Assembly: GCA_032622095.1 (NCBI GenBank)
Contig: CP136064.1
Coordinates: 136,419,954-136,483,953, forward strand
Length of the DNA: 64,000 nucleotides
Source of the DNA: Siphonodentalium dalli
Taxonomy: Eukaryota; Mollusca; Scaphopoda; Gadilida; Siphonodentaliidae
Direction of reading: 5' to 3'
This document shows positions 12,481 through 24,859 of the stretch, piece by piece. Position numbers and translations under genes: made by a program. The notes under the pieces are model-generated. The model was not told the origin of the DNA. It was given only the letters and a program-made list of their open reading frames with translations, and did not search any database. Numbering within the stretch: position 1 is the stretch's first letter; each line of letters begins with the position of its first letter.

Positions 12481-13668
12481 GAAAATAAAAAAATTCTCTG
12501 GTGTGGTTTATAGGACTATGCAATGCCGACTTAAAAATAAAAATTCACATAAACATCGCATGAAGCGGTCTAACCACAAACTCGGGTATTCGGTAATTCC
12601 AAATGTATGAACTATCACCATGATATCCCGGTATATCATTGTCAGGACTGTTTGTACAAAAGGTTGTTATTCTACTATGCATAATTTTGCTATATCATTG
12701 TACTCGGACTGTATTGCAATGTAATATATCAGTACATGTACCTGTATACTGTGTGCACATTATATACATGTAGGCCTACTTTCACTTTAGTATGTGTCAT
12801 AAAAGACTCATTTTGTTAAATTGAAAAAAACATGTGTGAAAACAGAGAGAATACATGTACATGTGCCGGCACCATATACCTCTTTGTGTGCTGTATTACC
12901 GGTACTATTAATGTACATGTACTACACTACAATAAGAGAAATTTTAATTGATTCTGCTGCCCTTGTGCCACAGGCCTCAAACACGCCAAACAAGTATCTG
13001 TAGCCAGGCCCACCAGTACCAGGCTACTAGTAAATGAAGTATTGAAAGTGTCACATCATTAATCGAGCCCAATCTTAGTTATACTAGTCTCTTGTGTAGT
13101 TTGGGTTACTATTAATAAGATATTTAATGAATGTTTGGAATGTATGGTAGCATTCTTACCTGGATCAACATATGCCATGCACAACGCTGGTCATCATATC
13201 ATCACCGCTGTTGGCAGTAAACCCCGGCAGGCATCAGTAAACCGCTCATCGGGCTATAACAGTTATAGTTTTCCATACCAGGGCTAATCTAATCAGTTAA
13301 AATTAGTCAATTTAGAGGGAATACCAACCAGTGGAAGACATACATTTATATTCAGATATCAGTTTTCGAGAAAAACCCCATCTTAGTCGAGCGGACTTAG
13401 AATATCGGGGTAAACTTAAATTTCATTCAGCAACACTTTCACGGCAGAATATAAAAATAGTACATTATAATCACTTACAGTACATGTACATGTAGCCCAG
13501 GTGCAGTGCTAGCCTATATTATATACCTGTACTACCAAAACTTTTGGTCAGTTTCTCGATGCCTGACACTTGTAAACGCTTGAACCGGTATATAGTACAT
13601 GTATGTGAATTAAAGATCTTATTAGTGACACAACACTTCACAAGAGGCTAGACATACATTTGTAACTA
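12481..13668. other. Non-coding stretch, rich in TACATGTA
   Basis: No gene seen. It contains repeated TACATGTAC/ACATGTA strings (about 12735, 12853, 12912, 13480). This word is very common in bivalve genomes and supports the suggested host. The same stretch is at 24860-26047. Confidence 0.5.
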
Positions 13669-13815
13669 CAGTAATGCTCTAATTAATCGACTCCTTAACC
13701 ACAGCAGAATTACGGGTAACTCGGGGAGAGCTTTCCGATGAATGGCAACAAGCCATATATCCGACTAAATCCTGAAAAGTTAAACATAATTCTGCTGTGG
13801 TTAAGGGCACTACTG
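13669..13815. mobile_element. CAGTAATG-type MITE, longer copy
   Basis: TA|CAGTAATGCTCTAATT at the left and CACTACTG|TA at the right. The subterminal CCTTAACCACAGCAGAATTA is mirrored by TAATTCTGCTGTGGTTAAGG. The central GAGCTTTCCGATGAATGGCA is shared with 6908-7021. TA flanks and CAGT ends suggest a Tc1/mariner-related non-autonomous family. Confidence 0.8.
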
Positions 13816-14224
13816 TATCTGTTTTAGTGCACATCAAATTTATTTGTTGTCTTTCCTCTTGTAATTTGTCTTTGGTTGTGTTCGCCATTTCGATGGACAA
13901 CTACATGTACTGACATCAAATGAGTCAAAATTTAGCAGTGCAGCCAATTATATAGATAAACAGAATTAAATAGCATCCAAATTCCAAATGAGCATAAATG
14001 ATAAAACAAACTTTATTGAGCACACTTTTAATACTAGTAATTACAGCTACAATGAAAGCACCTAATAAAAATTCTAAGTTTGGTAAAACTGTCTGTATAC
14101 AAAGTTTATCTGACCGTGATGAATAAAACCTATAAATGGGATCATATACATGTATGTTAGATATCATTACATGATTATTTGAAAACACATATCCGTATGG
14201 AAAACAAACTATTTTACCACTGGC

Positions 14225-14348
14225 CAAGTGGTCCTGCTAATATGCTATGATGCTGGTGGTCCTGCTGAATTGCTATGATGCGGGTAGTGCAATTCATAGC
14301 AATTAAGCAGAACCCAACCGCATCATAGCACATTAGCAGGAACACTTG
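14225..14348. repeat. Short hairpin with nested arms
   Basis: CAAGTGGTCCTGCTAAT on the left is answered by ATTAGCAGGAACACTTG on the right. Inside them a second pair (CTGAATTGCTATGATG / CAATTCATAGCAATTAAG) folds back. The unit TGCTATGATGC is repeated. It is probably a small foldback element; no target duplication is obvious. Confidence 0.7.
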
Positions 14349-15020
14349 AATAGGGGTATATATTACAGTGTCAAATCGAATGGGCATCTTTTAACAATAT
14401 TTTTGAACAATTTCCTGAAGTGTTCGAAAATTGAGAACTGAATTTATATTTTTTTTATGAGGTTTCGATTGAAAAATTTCTAACTTAGCTCATCAGGATT
14501 AACAGACTACCAGTATGTTTGGTATATTTTTCTGTAATCGACACCTGCTGGGGTGGGGAAATATCATCCATTGTCGCACAGCTATATTCTCTTTCCCAAC
14601 AAAGTCCATAGAACATACATGTAAAATTACAGCTATGCTTTAATTAATCAACACGCCTTATAAAGGTTGACCACCGGGTATTACTGCAGTATTCAGGCGT
14701 GTTCATGCGATCAACCGCAGTCAGTTATACCGCCGCAGAATGTGGTCCACCTCACATTTGCAGTTAGGCTGTATTTTTCATGCGATGTTTATATGAATTT
14801 TGTTTTAAAGTTGACTTTGTAACCACACCAGAAATTTGGTTTATTGTTTCAATATGTCTAGATAGAATTCAGAATTTTTGTGGTAAAAACAATTAACTTG
14901 GTTATCACAGTTAACACATATTACTGTGGTAAGATTACCAGCGGATACCGCATGTCAACAGGGACTGCATGCTCTAATTAATTATCAGGTCTAAAATGTT
15001 TATACTGGATACAGTTCATT

Positions 15021-15941
15021 TTAAAGGTACTCAATCCGGTTCGATGATCCCCATATAATCAGATTCCAACAACAACAACATCATACATTTGTATTTAGAA
15101 AGGCTGCTTCAGTTACGGTATCAGAATTGATTAATTGCCCTAAAATAATGCTAACCACTGTCAACTAAAGTATACAATTGCCTGACATATGTTATTTATC
15201 AACATGTTGTTCTACAAAATTTGGCCTTATTATCAACAGAAAGCCTCTTGATTTTAGAGTTATCCATCTTCATCTGAAATTTGGTCCGAGACCGTGGGCC
15301 ACTATTAATTCTTGATCGTGAAAAATAGTATATTTCAAAAATTGATATCTAATAACTCTGAGCTTTGATAGGTGGGTTCCTCGACTCGTACCAAATATCT
15401 TTTACCCCCCAAGTCCAAATAAATAGTAATGTGCGAGCGTTAATTCAGGGGGCCCTTAATCGGATTATGCATCTTTAAATTCAAATACAGTTTAAAGATG
15501 CATAATCCGATTAAGTGCCCCTCATTTACTATTTACATGTATATTTTAAAATATTGTAATCAAGTCGAGGGACCCACCTACATGTATCAAAGCTCAGAGT
15601 TATTAGATATCGATTTTTGAAATTTTAATATTTATCACCATCGATACTTAATAGTGGCCCAGAAAAATTTGACGAGCCGACGGTCTCAGACCAAATTGCG
15701 GATGAAGATGGATAACTCTAAAATGAAGAGGCTTTGTGTTGATAATAAGGCCAAACTTTGTCGAACAGCATGTTGATAAATATAACGTATCAGGCAATTT
15801 TATACTATACATGTAGTTGACAGTGGTTAGCATTATTTTTGGGCAATTAATCGATTCTGATAACTGAAGCAGCATTTCTAAAAAAAATGTTGTTGGAATC
15901 TAATTATATGGGGACCATCGAATCTGATTGAACACCTTTAA
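15021..15941. mobile_element. Large foldback element, ~450 bp arms
   Basis: It begins TTAAAGGTACTCAATC and ends GATTGAACACCTTTAA. The whole left half reappears reverse-complemented in the right half (for example GTTATCCATCTTCATC versus GATGAAGATGGATAAC, and CTCTGAGCTTTGATA versus TATCAAAGCTCAGAG). The centre near 15480 has the nearly perfect pair AATCGGATTATGCATC / GATGCATAATCCGATT. The arms differ by roughly 10 percent, so the element is old compared with the tandem duplication. It contains no ORF of note. Confidence 0.85.
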
Positions 15942-15971
15942 TAGTTAGCTATATGAGTTATATACACATAA

Positions 15972-16359
15972 GGCGACACCAATTTTTAAGTCCGGTTTAC
16001 GAACACCTCCTACAACTTTTTTTTCCATTTCATGAAAAATAAATTAACTTTTTTGTCCCAAAAAAATTTAAACGCGTACTGATTTTCATGTGCTGTCGCA
16101 TCCGGTTCTGCTTATGATCATTTGCAGATCCATATTTTCATGTATTTCATGACAAGAAATGTCTTGTTTGGTTCAGAATTTCATTGGAAATTTTTTTTTT
16201 TCACAATTTTTGTAAAATTTATGTAAAATTTCAAGATTTACTTGATATAAATTGGGGGGACAATTTTTTGGATTTTTATTTTTTTCCCTCCTGCATCTAC
16301 TTTTTTTCTCCCCACATCAGCCCACATGTTCGTAAACCAGACTTAAAATTGGTGTCGCC
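15972..16359. mobile_element. TAA-flanked MITE with ~33 bp terminal inverted repeats
   Basis: The left end GGCGACACCAATTTTTAAG is matched by CTTAAAATTGGTGTCGCC at the right. The repeats extend over GTCTGGTTTACGAAC. The element is flanked on both sides by TAA (15969-15971 and 16360-16362). A 3-bp TAA duplication with GGC ends fits a PIF/Harbinger-type non-autonomous element; the superfamily is inference. Confidence 0.8.
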
Positions 16360-16379
16360 TAATAGACATTTAAACTTTG

Positions 16380-16660
16380 AAAATTGTAGGTTTCCGGGTG
16401 ATAACTTCAGTTTGTGTGATCATATCTGAACCAAATGTGGTATGTAAGTTTATCAGACGATTCAGAACAAAATACAGGTCAAGTTCGAATATGGGTGTGC
16501 TCCGCCCATTTTTGCGAGAGTTATGGCCCTTTTTCGACTTAGAATTGTGTTAATTTCTGGTTTCCGCATCATAATTTTAGTTTGTGTGATCAAATCTGAA
16601 TCAAATTTGGTATGATAGTTTATTATCCACCATTTCATGGGACACTGGTTGGATTGTTCT
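16380..16660. repeat. Degenerate two-unit tandem repeat
   Basis: Two ~170 bp units share the order GGTTTCCG...ATAA.TT.AGTTTGTGTGATCA, AATCTGAA.CAAAT.TGGTAT. They start near 16389 and 16559. Such diverged repeats are frequent in molluscan non-coding DNA. The same repeat is at 28759-29039. Confidence 0.55.
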
Positions 16661-16820
16661 GAAATGTAGTATCGGATTTAGGGGTCCTTAAAATATTTTT
16701 AGACAAGCTGATGCCCCAATGAAGCCACATTTGCTGAAATAGTATCCAAAACATCAACATATCAAGAGCCATTAGACTGAATTAGATAAAAATATATCAC
16801 TTGGGTCTGTTTAAGCTGGA

Positions 16821-17136
16821 ATAAAATCATAAACATATTCGGAATTCCTACATTTTCATTCCTGGATTTACTCTCGCCGGTAGGATTCCTCACTTATGCT
16901 TGTGGATGTGGAAGTCATCCTACTCTGGAACTCATGTGTGATGAGAAACGCCTATTTATTCATTGTCTCATATTTGTGTGTGTCCTTTGCTCCATCTGAC
17001 CAATGCAAAAGGTCAACCAACCTCATATAAGTGAAATTGATTTAGTTTGAATGTCACTGTTGTATTCATAAACATGTATATACCTGTACACATATCTCTC
17101 CTTCAAGGAGGCAATAAAACATCTCTCTTTCTCTCA
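16821..17136 (+). pseudogene. Duplicated 3' fragment of the first LINE
   Basis: Repeats 4435-4750: the last ~60 codons of the RT ORF (stop at 16997-16999), the UTR stem-loop and the TC-rich tail, here CTCTCTTTCTCTC. It marks the tandem junction and has no separate function. Confidence 0.85.
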
Positions 17137-19293
17137 TGTGTTAATAACTTTAAATAACAGTTGGGATTGTGTGCCCCCTCTGTACCTGTAGTATATCGCA
17201 CCAGAGTTAATTAACCACATGAGTTGTCGTGTGAACTGGGGTCTTTGTTAAGTTCAATCTAAAATACATGTGTATTATCAAAATATTTTATGTTTTATTT
17301 TATCCTGTCGCTGCCATCCAATAGCAAAGACACATTCAGGATCTCTGACATGTTATATGAATTTTATAATAATGAAATTGAATTGAGCTTAGTTATATGT
17401 TAGTTTTTATCCAAATATTTCAATTAATACCAGTATAGGGCAATTCAGATCAACATGAAACTATCAAGTAATTAAATGAAACCTCCAACAGTTGCTGGAA
17501 CCCATTTGAGGTGTTCGTTAAATCTAATTTGTAGTCTCTCCCAATAAAACATTTTACAAGGCATTGAGATTGACCACTCAACGCTTCATCTACAATTGTA
17601 CATACGTTTTAAATGAAAATAGTTTGTGTTATTTCATTTGTGTAATATGGGGTGTCTAATGCGAATTTACCCCGAGAGAGCTTTTTTTTTAGTTTGTAAA
17701 CGTGGTGTCGGTGGCAACACCCCAGAAAGCTAATGCTGTTATACATTGCTGGTGCGAAATTGAAAGTTAAGAAAATAAAAATTTGTCTGTCTCTTATAGG
17801 TGATTGAAATAACTTGGAATCAAAGAAAATGAATCCTTGCCATTTGTAATCATTGACAATGCCGACTAACTGTGAGGCTGCCTTGCTGATAACAATGAGC
17901 AGATGAGCAGGTATGTAATTTAATTTAGCGTCAATACTGCACAGCAGTTATGTGCGATTTTTGGTATGACCCATTACCCATGGTCCATAATATGACAAAT
18001 ACAATACCTTACAGAAAGTGACACCTTTGAGGTCATTATAAACTGTATTTCAACAGACTTATTACCAATATTCAATGGCATAGTGAGATTGCTTACTTTG
18101 ATATAGTGGGAATACTTTTCATCATTGGGATACCTTAGTCCTGGTGTAAAACCACAGAATGTCAGAAGCAAAATGTATGATTTATTTATGTGCATTTATT
18201 TGGTCAGTTCAGTTAAGCATGATATCAATGACAATCTATCATATATTGAGAGATATTATGCATTGAAAAGCTGAATGAGAGTACTATCTTTTGAGAGTTC
18301 AGAATTTTTTTTTTTTTTAAATTGAAAATTAAATAATAACTAATAATTAATTATTTAGTAATTAATAATTATACATTGATATTTATATCATTGTATTATT
18401 GTATTATGATTATTTCCATTTCATATCCAAATATACTGACTGTTGGATTTTTTTAACAAGGTCAATTGGATTTGTTATTTGACCATCCTGTCCTCCATAC
18501 ATTTCTAAATAGTCCCAATTGCAAATGTCTGGCTTATTATTGCATTTTTCAGAATAGGGTACTCATAATTTGACTTCATTTATAAGACTGGTGTTCCTTT
18601 TTCTGCAGAAAGACGGCTCCTCTCATGGAAAACAGATATGATGCTACATCTGTCACCACAGTTTAATGAAGAAAGTGGAAGTAAATAAAAGTTCTCGGTA
18701 CCTAAAGAAAACTTATTATAAAATGTTACAAATCTCTCTTGATTACTCTTATGATGTTCATATTTCAAAAAATTTAATACATGGTATGTATTCCTCAATA
18801 TGTGTTCTACATCCCTGTGAAGTTCCATTGCGTACAGTTGTGGATTTATCAAGATATTGCCAAATTACCCGACCCACCCAAAAATGAATTTTTTTTGGGC
18901 AAACTTGCGTCTCCGCCTTAAACAAAATTAAAACTAAAATTGCAAAATACACTATACACTATCGTATCGTTATTTGGGTGTTCATACGGTTTTCTAGTAT
19001 ACTTTTTCGGCGCAATGATCGGTAATTTCAATGCGACTGCGATTATTCCCAATGCAGTGCATTTAATTTAAATGCTGTCGTTAAGGCATTTACAAAGTGG
19101 CGTGACACAATGCACCCTCAATGCATTTTAAATGCAACAACCGCATTTCATTGATCCACGTTGTAAAGGACATTTATTTCTAGAATATGTGTATATAACC
19201 ACATGAATAAAGAACAAATCAACTGTTTGTATTACTTTGTAAACCTCTGATGTTTCCCATACAGTATACATTTGTATATTATAAACCATGTTA
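17137..19293. other. Non-coding stretch (tandem copy of 4751-6907)
   Basis: Nearly identical to 4751-6907; the T run at 18305-18318 is changed and a few single bases differ. No gene seen. Confidence 0.5.
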
Positions 19294-19407
19294 CAGTAAT
19301 TCTAGAGCTTTCCGATGAATGGCATCAACCCATATTTCCGACAAAATCCTGAAAAGTTACCCATAATTCTGCTGTAGTTAAGGAGTCGATTAATTAGAGC
19401 ATTACTG
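19294..19407. mobile_element. CAGTAATG-type MITE (tandem copy)
   Basis: Same element as at 6908-7021, inside the second 12.4 kb copy. One visible base change lies in the CCGACTAAAT/CCGACAAAAT part. Confidence 0.75.
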
Positions 19408-19528
19408 TATATCCTCTATAACTGTTTATTCAACATCACGTGCTGCAATCCATAAATGCGGTTCAGATTTCGATGTCCGGTTCAACATTATTATCATATG
19501 GTTCGATAGCAGAAATACGCAGTTTGGA

Positions 19529-21165
19529 ATGTTATACCGTACAAGTTTTACGAGTTGCTCTTGCTCAAGAATGGATAAATTTATAAACCTGATTTTTGGC
19601 GCATTAGTTAGAATTATATTTTTGCACAAGAACACACCACAAATATCGAACTGGACATCAAAAGCAGAACCGGATTGTATCGATTGCATAAACATAAGAA
19701 GTTGGTCACTGACCGACATTTGCTATTGCAGAACCGCACTCAACTTCACTCAGTCTACAACTAACACGGACCCACCTCCAATTCAAATCCCTGAGTTGAT
19801 TGATATTGACAATGACAAGCTAAGTGCAACAATGCCCTCACTCAGCATGCCATTGAGTAGCCGTCACAACATGGGTCCAAATATTCCTAACCTAGAGACT
19901 GCAACTAGTGACCTACTGACCATGAAAGGCGGCGAAGATTCTGATACCAAGCTTGACCTTATAATCAGCCTTCGTACGGTAGTCACATCAAAACTAGGCA
20001 CAATAGATGACCTTAGTAGAAAGGTCACGGACATTGGTGATAAACTGTCCAGTATTCAAGTTTCAGTTGACTCTTTAGGTGGTCGTGTGTCATCGATGGA
20101 AAAACGACAGTGTGAATCAGAAACAAAAATACAACATGCAAATGCAGCTTACATGATTCTCCAAAAACAAGCTATTGAATGTGCCAAAAGGAACGCCAAA
20201 GCTGATATGCTAGACAATCGAACGATGTATGTCATTGAACAGTTGACAAACCTACAAATGGATAATATGCAAAACAATTTGATATTTTCTGGCATAAATG
20301 AGTTCGAACATGAAATGTCAACAGAAGGGGCCGGTGCGCGTATAACCACGGAAATGGTGCTGTCTGACTTCCTTAAACAAAAGTTGAAATTGGACTGGGA
20401 GGTTGAATTCGACCAAGTCAGGCGTCTGGGTCAGTACGACAACAATAAGAGGCGGCCAATTCTCGCTAAGTTCCTTCGATTGAAAGACAGGGAAGCCGTT
20501 AAAAAACGAAGCGGCCAACTTCGTGATACCAGCTTCTACATCAACGAGCAATACCCAGAGCTAGTGAACAAATACAGGAAAAATGTGCTCAACCCTATAG
20601 CCAAAATGCGCGCAACGATGGAAAGATAGCTAGGGTTGTTTCCGATCGACTGTATGTGGACAATAAGCTTGTGAAAGCCGATGTTAGTCCTGTGTATCGC
20701 AGGGAGAAAACAATAAATGTAGAGGAAACATGCTTCACAGTGAAACCTGGTAAATATAGCGCGCCACCACCAACAGTAACTGTAAAAGGAGGGCAAAATG
20801 AAGAGGCCAAATTCCAAAAACAGCAACAAGAACCTAAGGAACAGCGACGTGACTCGACGAAACCACCACCAAACAAACGTGCCCCTAAGCCGAACTCTCA
20901 ACTCCCATTCAGTTCTAAAAGTACACCAAAACCACAAACGTACACAAACATGAAACCAGGGAGAGGCCGTGGAGGTCAACCGAGGACACGCCAAGTGAAT
21001 AGAAACACACAACCGAAGGCCAATCCGAAAGCAGGTCGGGGAAACCCCGCAAATTCACTGAACAATACTAACTCTCAAACTAATAGTGCGCATGTGACCA
21101 ATCAATTTAATAATCCTGGGTTCCCATTTTCAGGTGAATCGACGAGTAACGCCCAGTCGTCATAG
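19529..21165 (+). pseudogene. LINE ORF1, copy B
   Basis: Tandem copy of 7143-8779, with the same coiled coil, RRM core and basic tail. It has the same frameshift in the A run (20603-20606). The one coding change I see is Leu to Arg in ISLLTVV/ISLRTVV near 19974. The stop is at 21163-21165. Confidence 0.8.
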
Positions 21166-21177
21166 GATAGCCCGGGT

Positions 21178-22089
21178 GTGACCGAAATTAAGTGTCTGTC
21201 CCTAAATGTGTGCGGGCTCATTTCAAAACTGCATGACCCAGAATTCGTTGAATACATAAATAACTTTGAGATACTCTTTTTTCAGGAATCTAAAACTGAT
21301 GACATAGATTCAATATTTATAGAAAACTTCCACATTTTAGGGATAAGGAACAGGGCCAAAACATCAAGGACTAAATCGGGAGGTCTCTGTATTGCTGTCA
21401 AGGACAGCCTAAAGCAAAATTGTTCTATAATTAACGACAACATCGACGTCGTTTTATGGTGCATATACACAGATGCAGCTGGAAAAACATATGTATTTGG
21501 AAACACTTATATTCCGCCAGAGAATTCAAAATTTTATAAAGGATGTGAATTTGATAACCTTCACATCTCAATCCTGGAGAAATATATAAATTATGATCAC
21601 GTGATGCTCTTAGGCGATTTCAATTCTAGAACCGGTACCCTACATGACACCGCGAAAATCCGCCAATTAATTGCCAAACACCATATCACAAATATTTCAG
21701 AAACCAGAGCAACCGATGATATAAGTAATAATAACCACGGGGGTAAACTCATGCATATTTGTGACGAGACGGAGCTTATCATACTCAACGGTCGCATGGG
21801 CCCCGAATCAGCTCCAGTCACGTGTAAAGGAATCAGCGTCGTTGACTATGCTATCTGTTCGCCCTCATTTACAAAATGTATCGAGCGAGTAATCATTGAC
21901 CAATTTAATTATTTATATTCCGACGCGCATTCCGGGGTCATAGTTCATATTGGTTTGAATATGACCGACATTAAACCGCTATCGCGTAAATCGAGTACAT
22001 GCAAACATAAACAACGTAGTAAAAAACGGACCAATCGGAAACGAATCGCGAAAAAATGGGACCAAAGACTTATCCCAACAATTTGTTAA
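21178..22089 (+). pseudogene. LINE ORF2 endonuclease domain, copy B
   Basis: Tandem copy of 8792-9703, with all catalytic residues present. Differences from copy A are KQIFS versus KQNCS near 21416-21424 and LNRRM versus LNGRM near 21790. The same extra G at 22057-22060 ends the frame. It follows the ORF1 stop in the same frame with no intervening ATG, as in copy A. Confidence 0.85.
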
Positions 22090-22108
22090 TCACATCGACA
22101 GGACCGCT

Positions 22109-24325
22109 TTGAACGACCTGCAAAGTGAACTCAATCAAATGCTTTTCTCCAAAGTACAACAAGATGACCTGGACTCAATAACTGATTCAATCAATAATCT
22201 CCTCACTCAACCCATTGATAAACTGATTCATACTTCGTCACACAACACCGCTCGCAGAAACCACAAGCCACAAAAAAGTAAAACGTCACAACCTTGGTTC
22301 GCAAACGACTGTCAATCGGCACGGACAAAATACCGTAAAGCTCGTCGCGCATATAAACGCCTACCCAATTCAGAGAATCGAGTTCTTCTGATTAACAGTA
22401 GTCGAAATTATAAACACGTACTGCGCACTAGTAGAATACGCCATAATACGAAGCTGAGTAAACACATACATAATTTGCGTGCAAATTCTAGTACAGAATT
22501 TTGGAAACTTATTCGCACACTTGACAATCATTGCCCCGATAAGCCATCCCCAGACTGCGAGGAATTCCAAAAGTATTTTGAACAAGAGGAGGGGTTACCA
22601 GACCAGCACACAGATTGCGAGATAATTATAGACGGGTCCAATACCATGCCCAATATTATGTCTGACATATCGTGCCCCCTTTTAACTTTAACTGTAGACA
22701 ATACATGCCTAGATGCATGTATCACGATTGACGAACTCGAGAGAGCAGTGAAAAACCTTAAATCGGGGAAATCTCCCGGATATGATTCAATCACAAACGA
22801 TTTTATAAAATCATCATTTAGTATCATGAAACACACGCTGCTTCAGTATTTTAACCTGATCCTATCTACGGGCATCGTTCCACGCGAATGGACAGTTGGT
22901 GTTGTTATACCTATATTCAAACGTAAGGGAGATAGCATGGATCCAAACAGTTACCGAAAAATAACCCTCCTGAGTTGTTTCTCTAAGCTGTTCACCAGCA
23001 TAATTAATGATCGATTAAAATCTTTTCTCGAGATCAATAGCTTGCAGACAGAAGCACAGGCAGGTTTCAGGAAGGGTTACTCTACAATCGACCATATCTT
23101 CTCGCTGTATGCACTCATACATCTCATGAAAGCAAACAAACAAAACTTATATTGCGCCTTCATAGATTTTTCAAAGGCATTTGACTCTGTATGGAGAGTT
23201 GGGCTCTGGACGAAACTTATTGCTTATGGTATCAACGGAAAAACATTAAATGTGATTCAATCACTTTATAAACACCTCAAACTGTGTGTTCGCGTGAACG
23301 ATGAAGACTCAGGTTTCTTCTTTAGCCATATTGGCTTAAAACAAGGTGACAATATATCCCCTCTGCTCTACGCTGTGTACGTTAATGACTTGGAAGATTT
23401 TCTAAGCGTTAATAACAATTGCGGGATAGCTCTTGATAAGCTCAGTGGAGTGGAAACGGGTATCTATTTAAAGTTGTTCTTGCTCATATATGCCGATGAT
23501 ACTGTATTATTGGCCGACACGCGTGGCGGTCTACAGAGTTCCTTAGATAATTTCTCTGCGTATTGTACACGTTGGAAATTGAATGTGAACATTGCAAAAT
23601 CAAACGTTGTCGTTTTTGGACGTAAGCCGAAAAATATGAACCAGCTACAAACTTTCACGATTAAAGACCAAATCATTGAACAGGTTGATCATTTTAAATA
23701 CCTCGGAACGACATTCCACAAAAGAGGAACTTTCGCAATGGAAAGGAATCTAAGATGCCAATCCGCGAAAAAGGCGATGTACGCATTACTCAATAAAGCC
23801 CGTTATAATAAGCTCACTATAAAAAGTATCCTGGAGATCTACGAAAAATCGATTGTACCAATCATGACTTATGGAGCGGAGGTGTGGGGCTATGAAAACC
23901 TAACATGCTTTGAAAAACTGGAATTATGGTTCTTGAAATTCGCACTTAAACTGAAAAAGTCCACACCGAATGCTTTCATTTATGGGGAACTTGGAATGTG
24001 TCCCATAACTGTGAAAATCAAAACCCGTTCCCTCTCGTACTGGGCTAAGCTAATCTCTATGCCGACTAATAGATTACCACTTATGTTGTATTATGTTATG
24101 TATTGTTTATATTGTGAAAATGTTTTTAATAATTCATTGATTATTGGTATTCGAGATACCCTTAATTGCCTCGGTATGAGTATTGTCTGGACCAACCAAC
24201 AAGTTCTAAGCATAAAAAGCTTTAACCGCACAATTTCTGGCAAACTACGCGACGTATACATACAAGAATGGTGGACCACAATATCTAAATCAAGCAAGTA
24301 CGCATTTTATAAAGCCCAACTTTGA
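22109..24325 (+). pseudogene. LINE ORF2 linker and reverse transcriptase, copy B (C-terminal truncation)
   Basis: This 738-codon frame includes the linker (broken in copy A) and the full RT, with the catalytic YADD at 23489-23500. Eight bases present in copy A (ACCGGATT, near 11922-11930) are missing at about 24308. The frame is lost and stops at 24325, before the zinc knuckle. The missing bases are bordered by TTA on both sides in copy A, which suggests a microhomology deletion. The start codon is a TTG (22109), so the natural start is the upstream ORF2 frame. Confidence 0.88.
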
Positions 24326-24374
24326 AACAGAGAATTATCTAACCCTAGATGATAACAGATCAGTTAACTATATT

Positions 24375-24668
24375 ATGGCCTTCCGGACAAGAAACCACAT
24401 ACTCCCTATAGAACATGGTACTTGGACAAATACGGATTACTCAGACCGAATTTGCACACTATGTAATCTTGAAATCGGCGACGAATATCACATGGTAATG
24501 AAATGTAGGGAACTTAATGAACTTCGAATAAAATACCTGAAACCCTACTACTACCAGAGACCTAACACTCACAAACTAGCCGCTCTTTTCAACTCCCGAA
24601 ATCAAAAGACAGTTAAAAATCTATCAGTTTTTATTAAGAAGATCCTAGAAATATTCAGGTCCGCCTGA
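24375..24668 (+). pseudogene. LINE ORF2 C-terminal zinc-knuckle fragment, copy B
   Basis: Continuation of copy B's ORF2 after its 8-bp deletion, matching 11996-12289 of copy A. It contains CTLC...EYHMVMKC, a CCHC-type knuckle. The first bases differ by one substitution (CTGACA to CGGACA). Confidence 0.8.
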
Positions 24669-24859
24669 GGCTTATTACCACCCGCCTGACATATTGAAAC
24701 AACCGAATACCGTCCAACATTTCTATATTCTATTATTATGCCATATATAATATATACATGTATACCTGTACTGAAATATATTGTATATTATACCCATATA
24801 TATCTGTAATGTCTAAATTTGACGATCAGAATAAACTAAAATAAACTAATAATAATGAA
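24669..24859 (+). mobile_element. 3' UTR and tail of the second LINE, copy B
   Basis: Same as 12290-12480, with ATAAACTAA and TAATAATAATG tail repeats. Confidence 0.6.

Larger units (their letters stand above)
4435..16820. repeat. 12.4 kb tandem duplication, copy A
   Basis: The sequence from 4435 (ATAAAATCATAAAC) to 16820 is repeated immediately downstream at 16821-29199 in the same orientation. The offset is 12,386 at the left and 12,379 at the right. The change is explained by a one-base and an eight-base indel inside the LINE. I noted about 20 differences by eye over 12.4 kb. The unit starts inside the 3' part of the first LINE's RT reading frame, and microhomology at the breakpoint is at most 2-3 bp (GG). 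It could be a recent genomic duplication or an uncollapsed haplotype. Confidence 0.95.
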
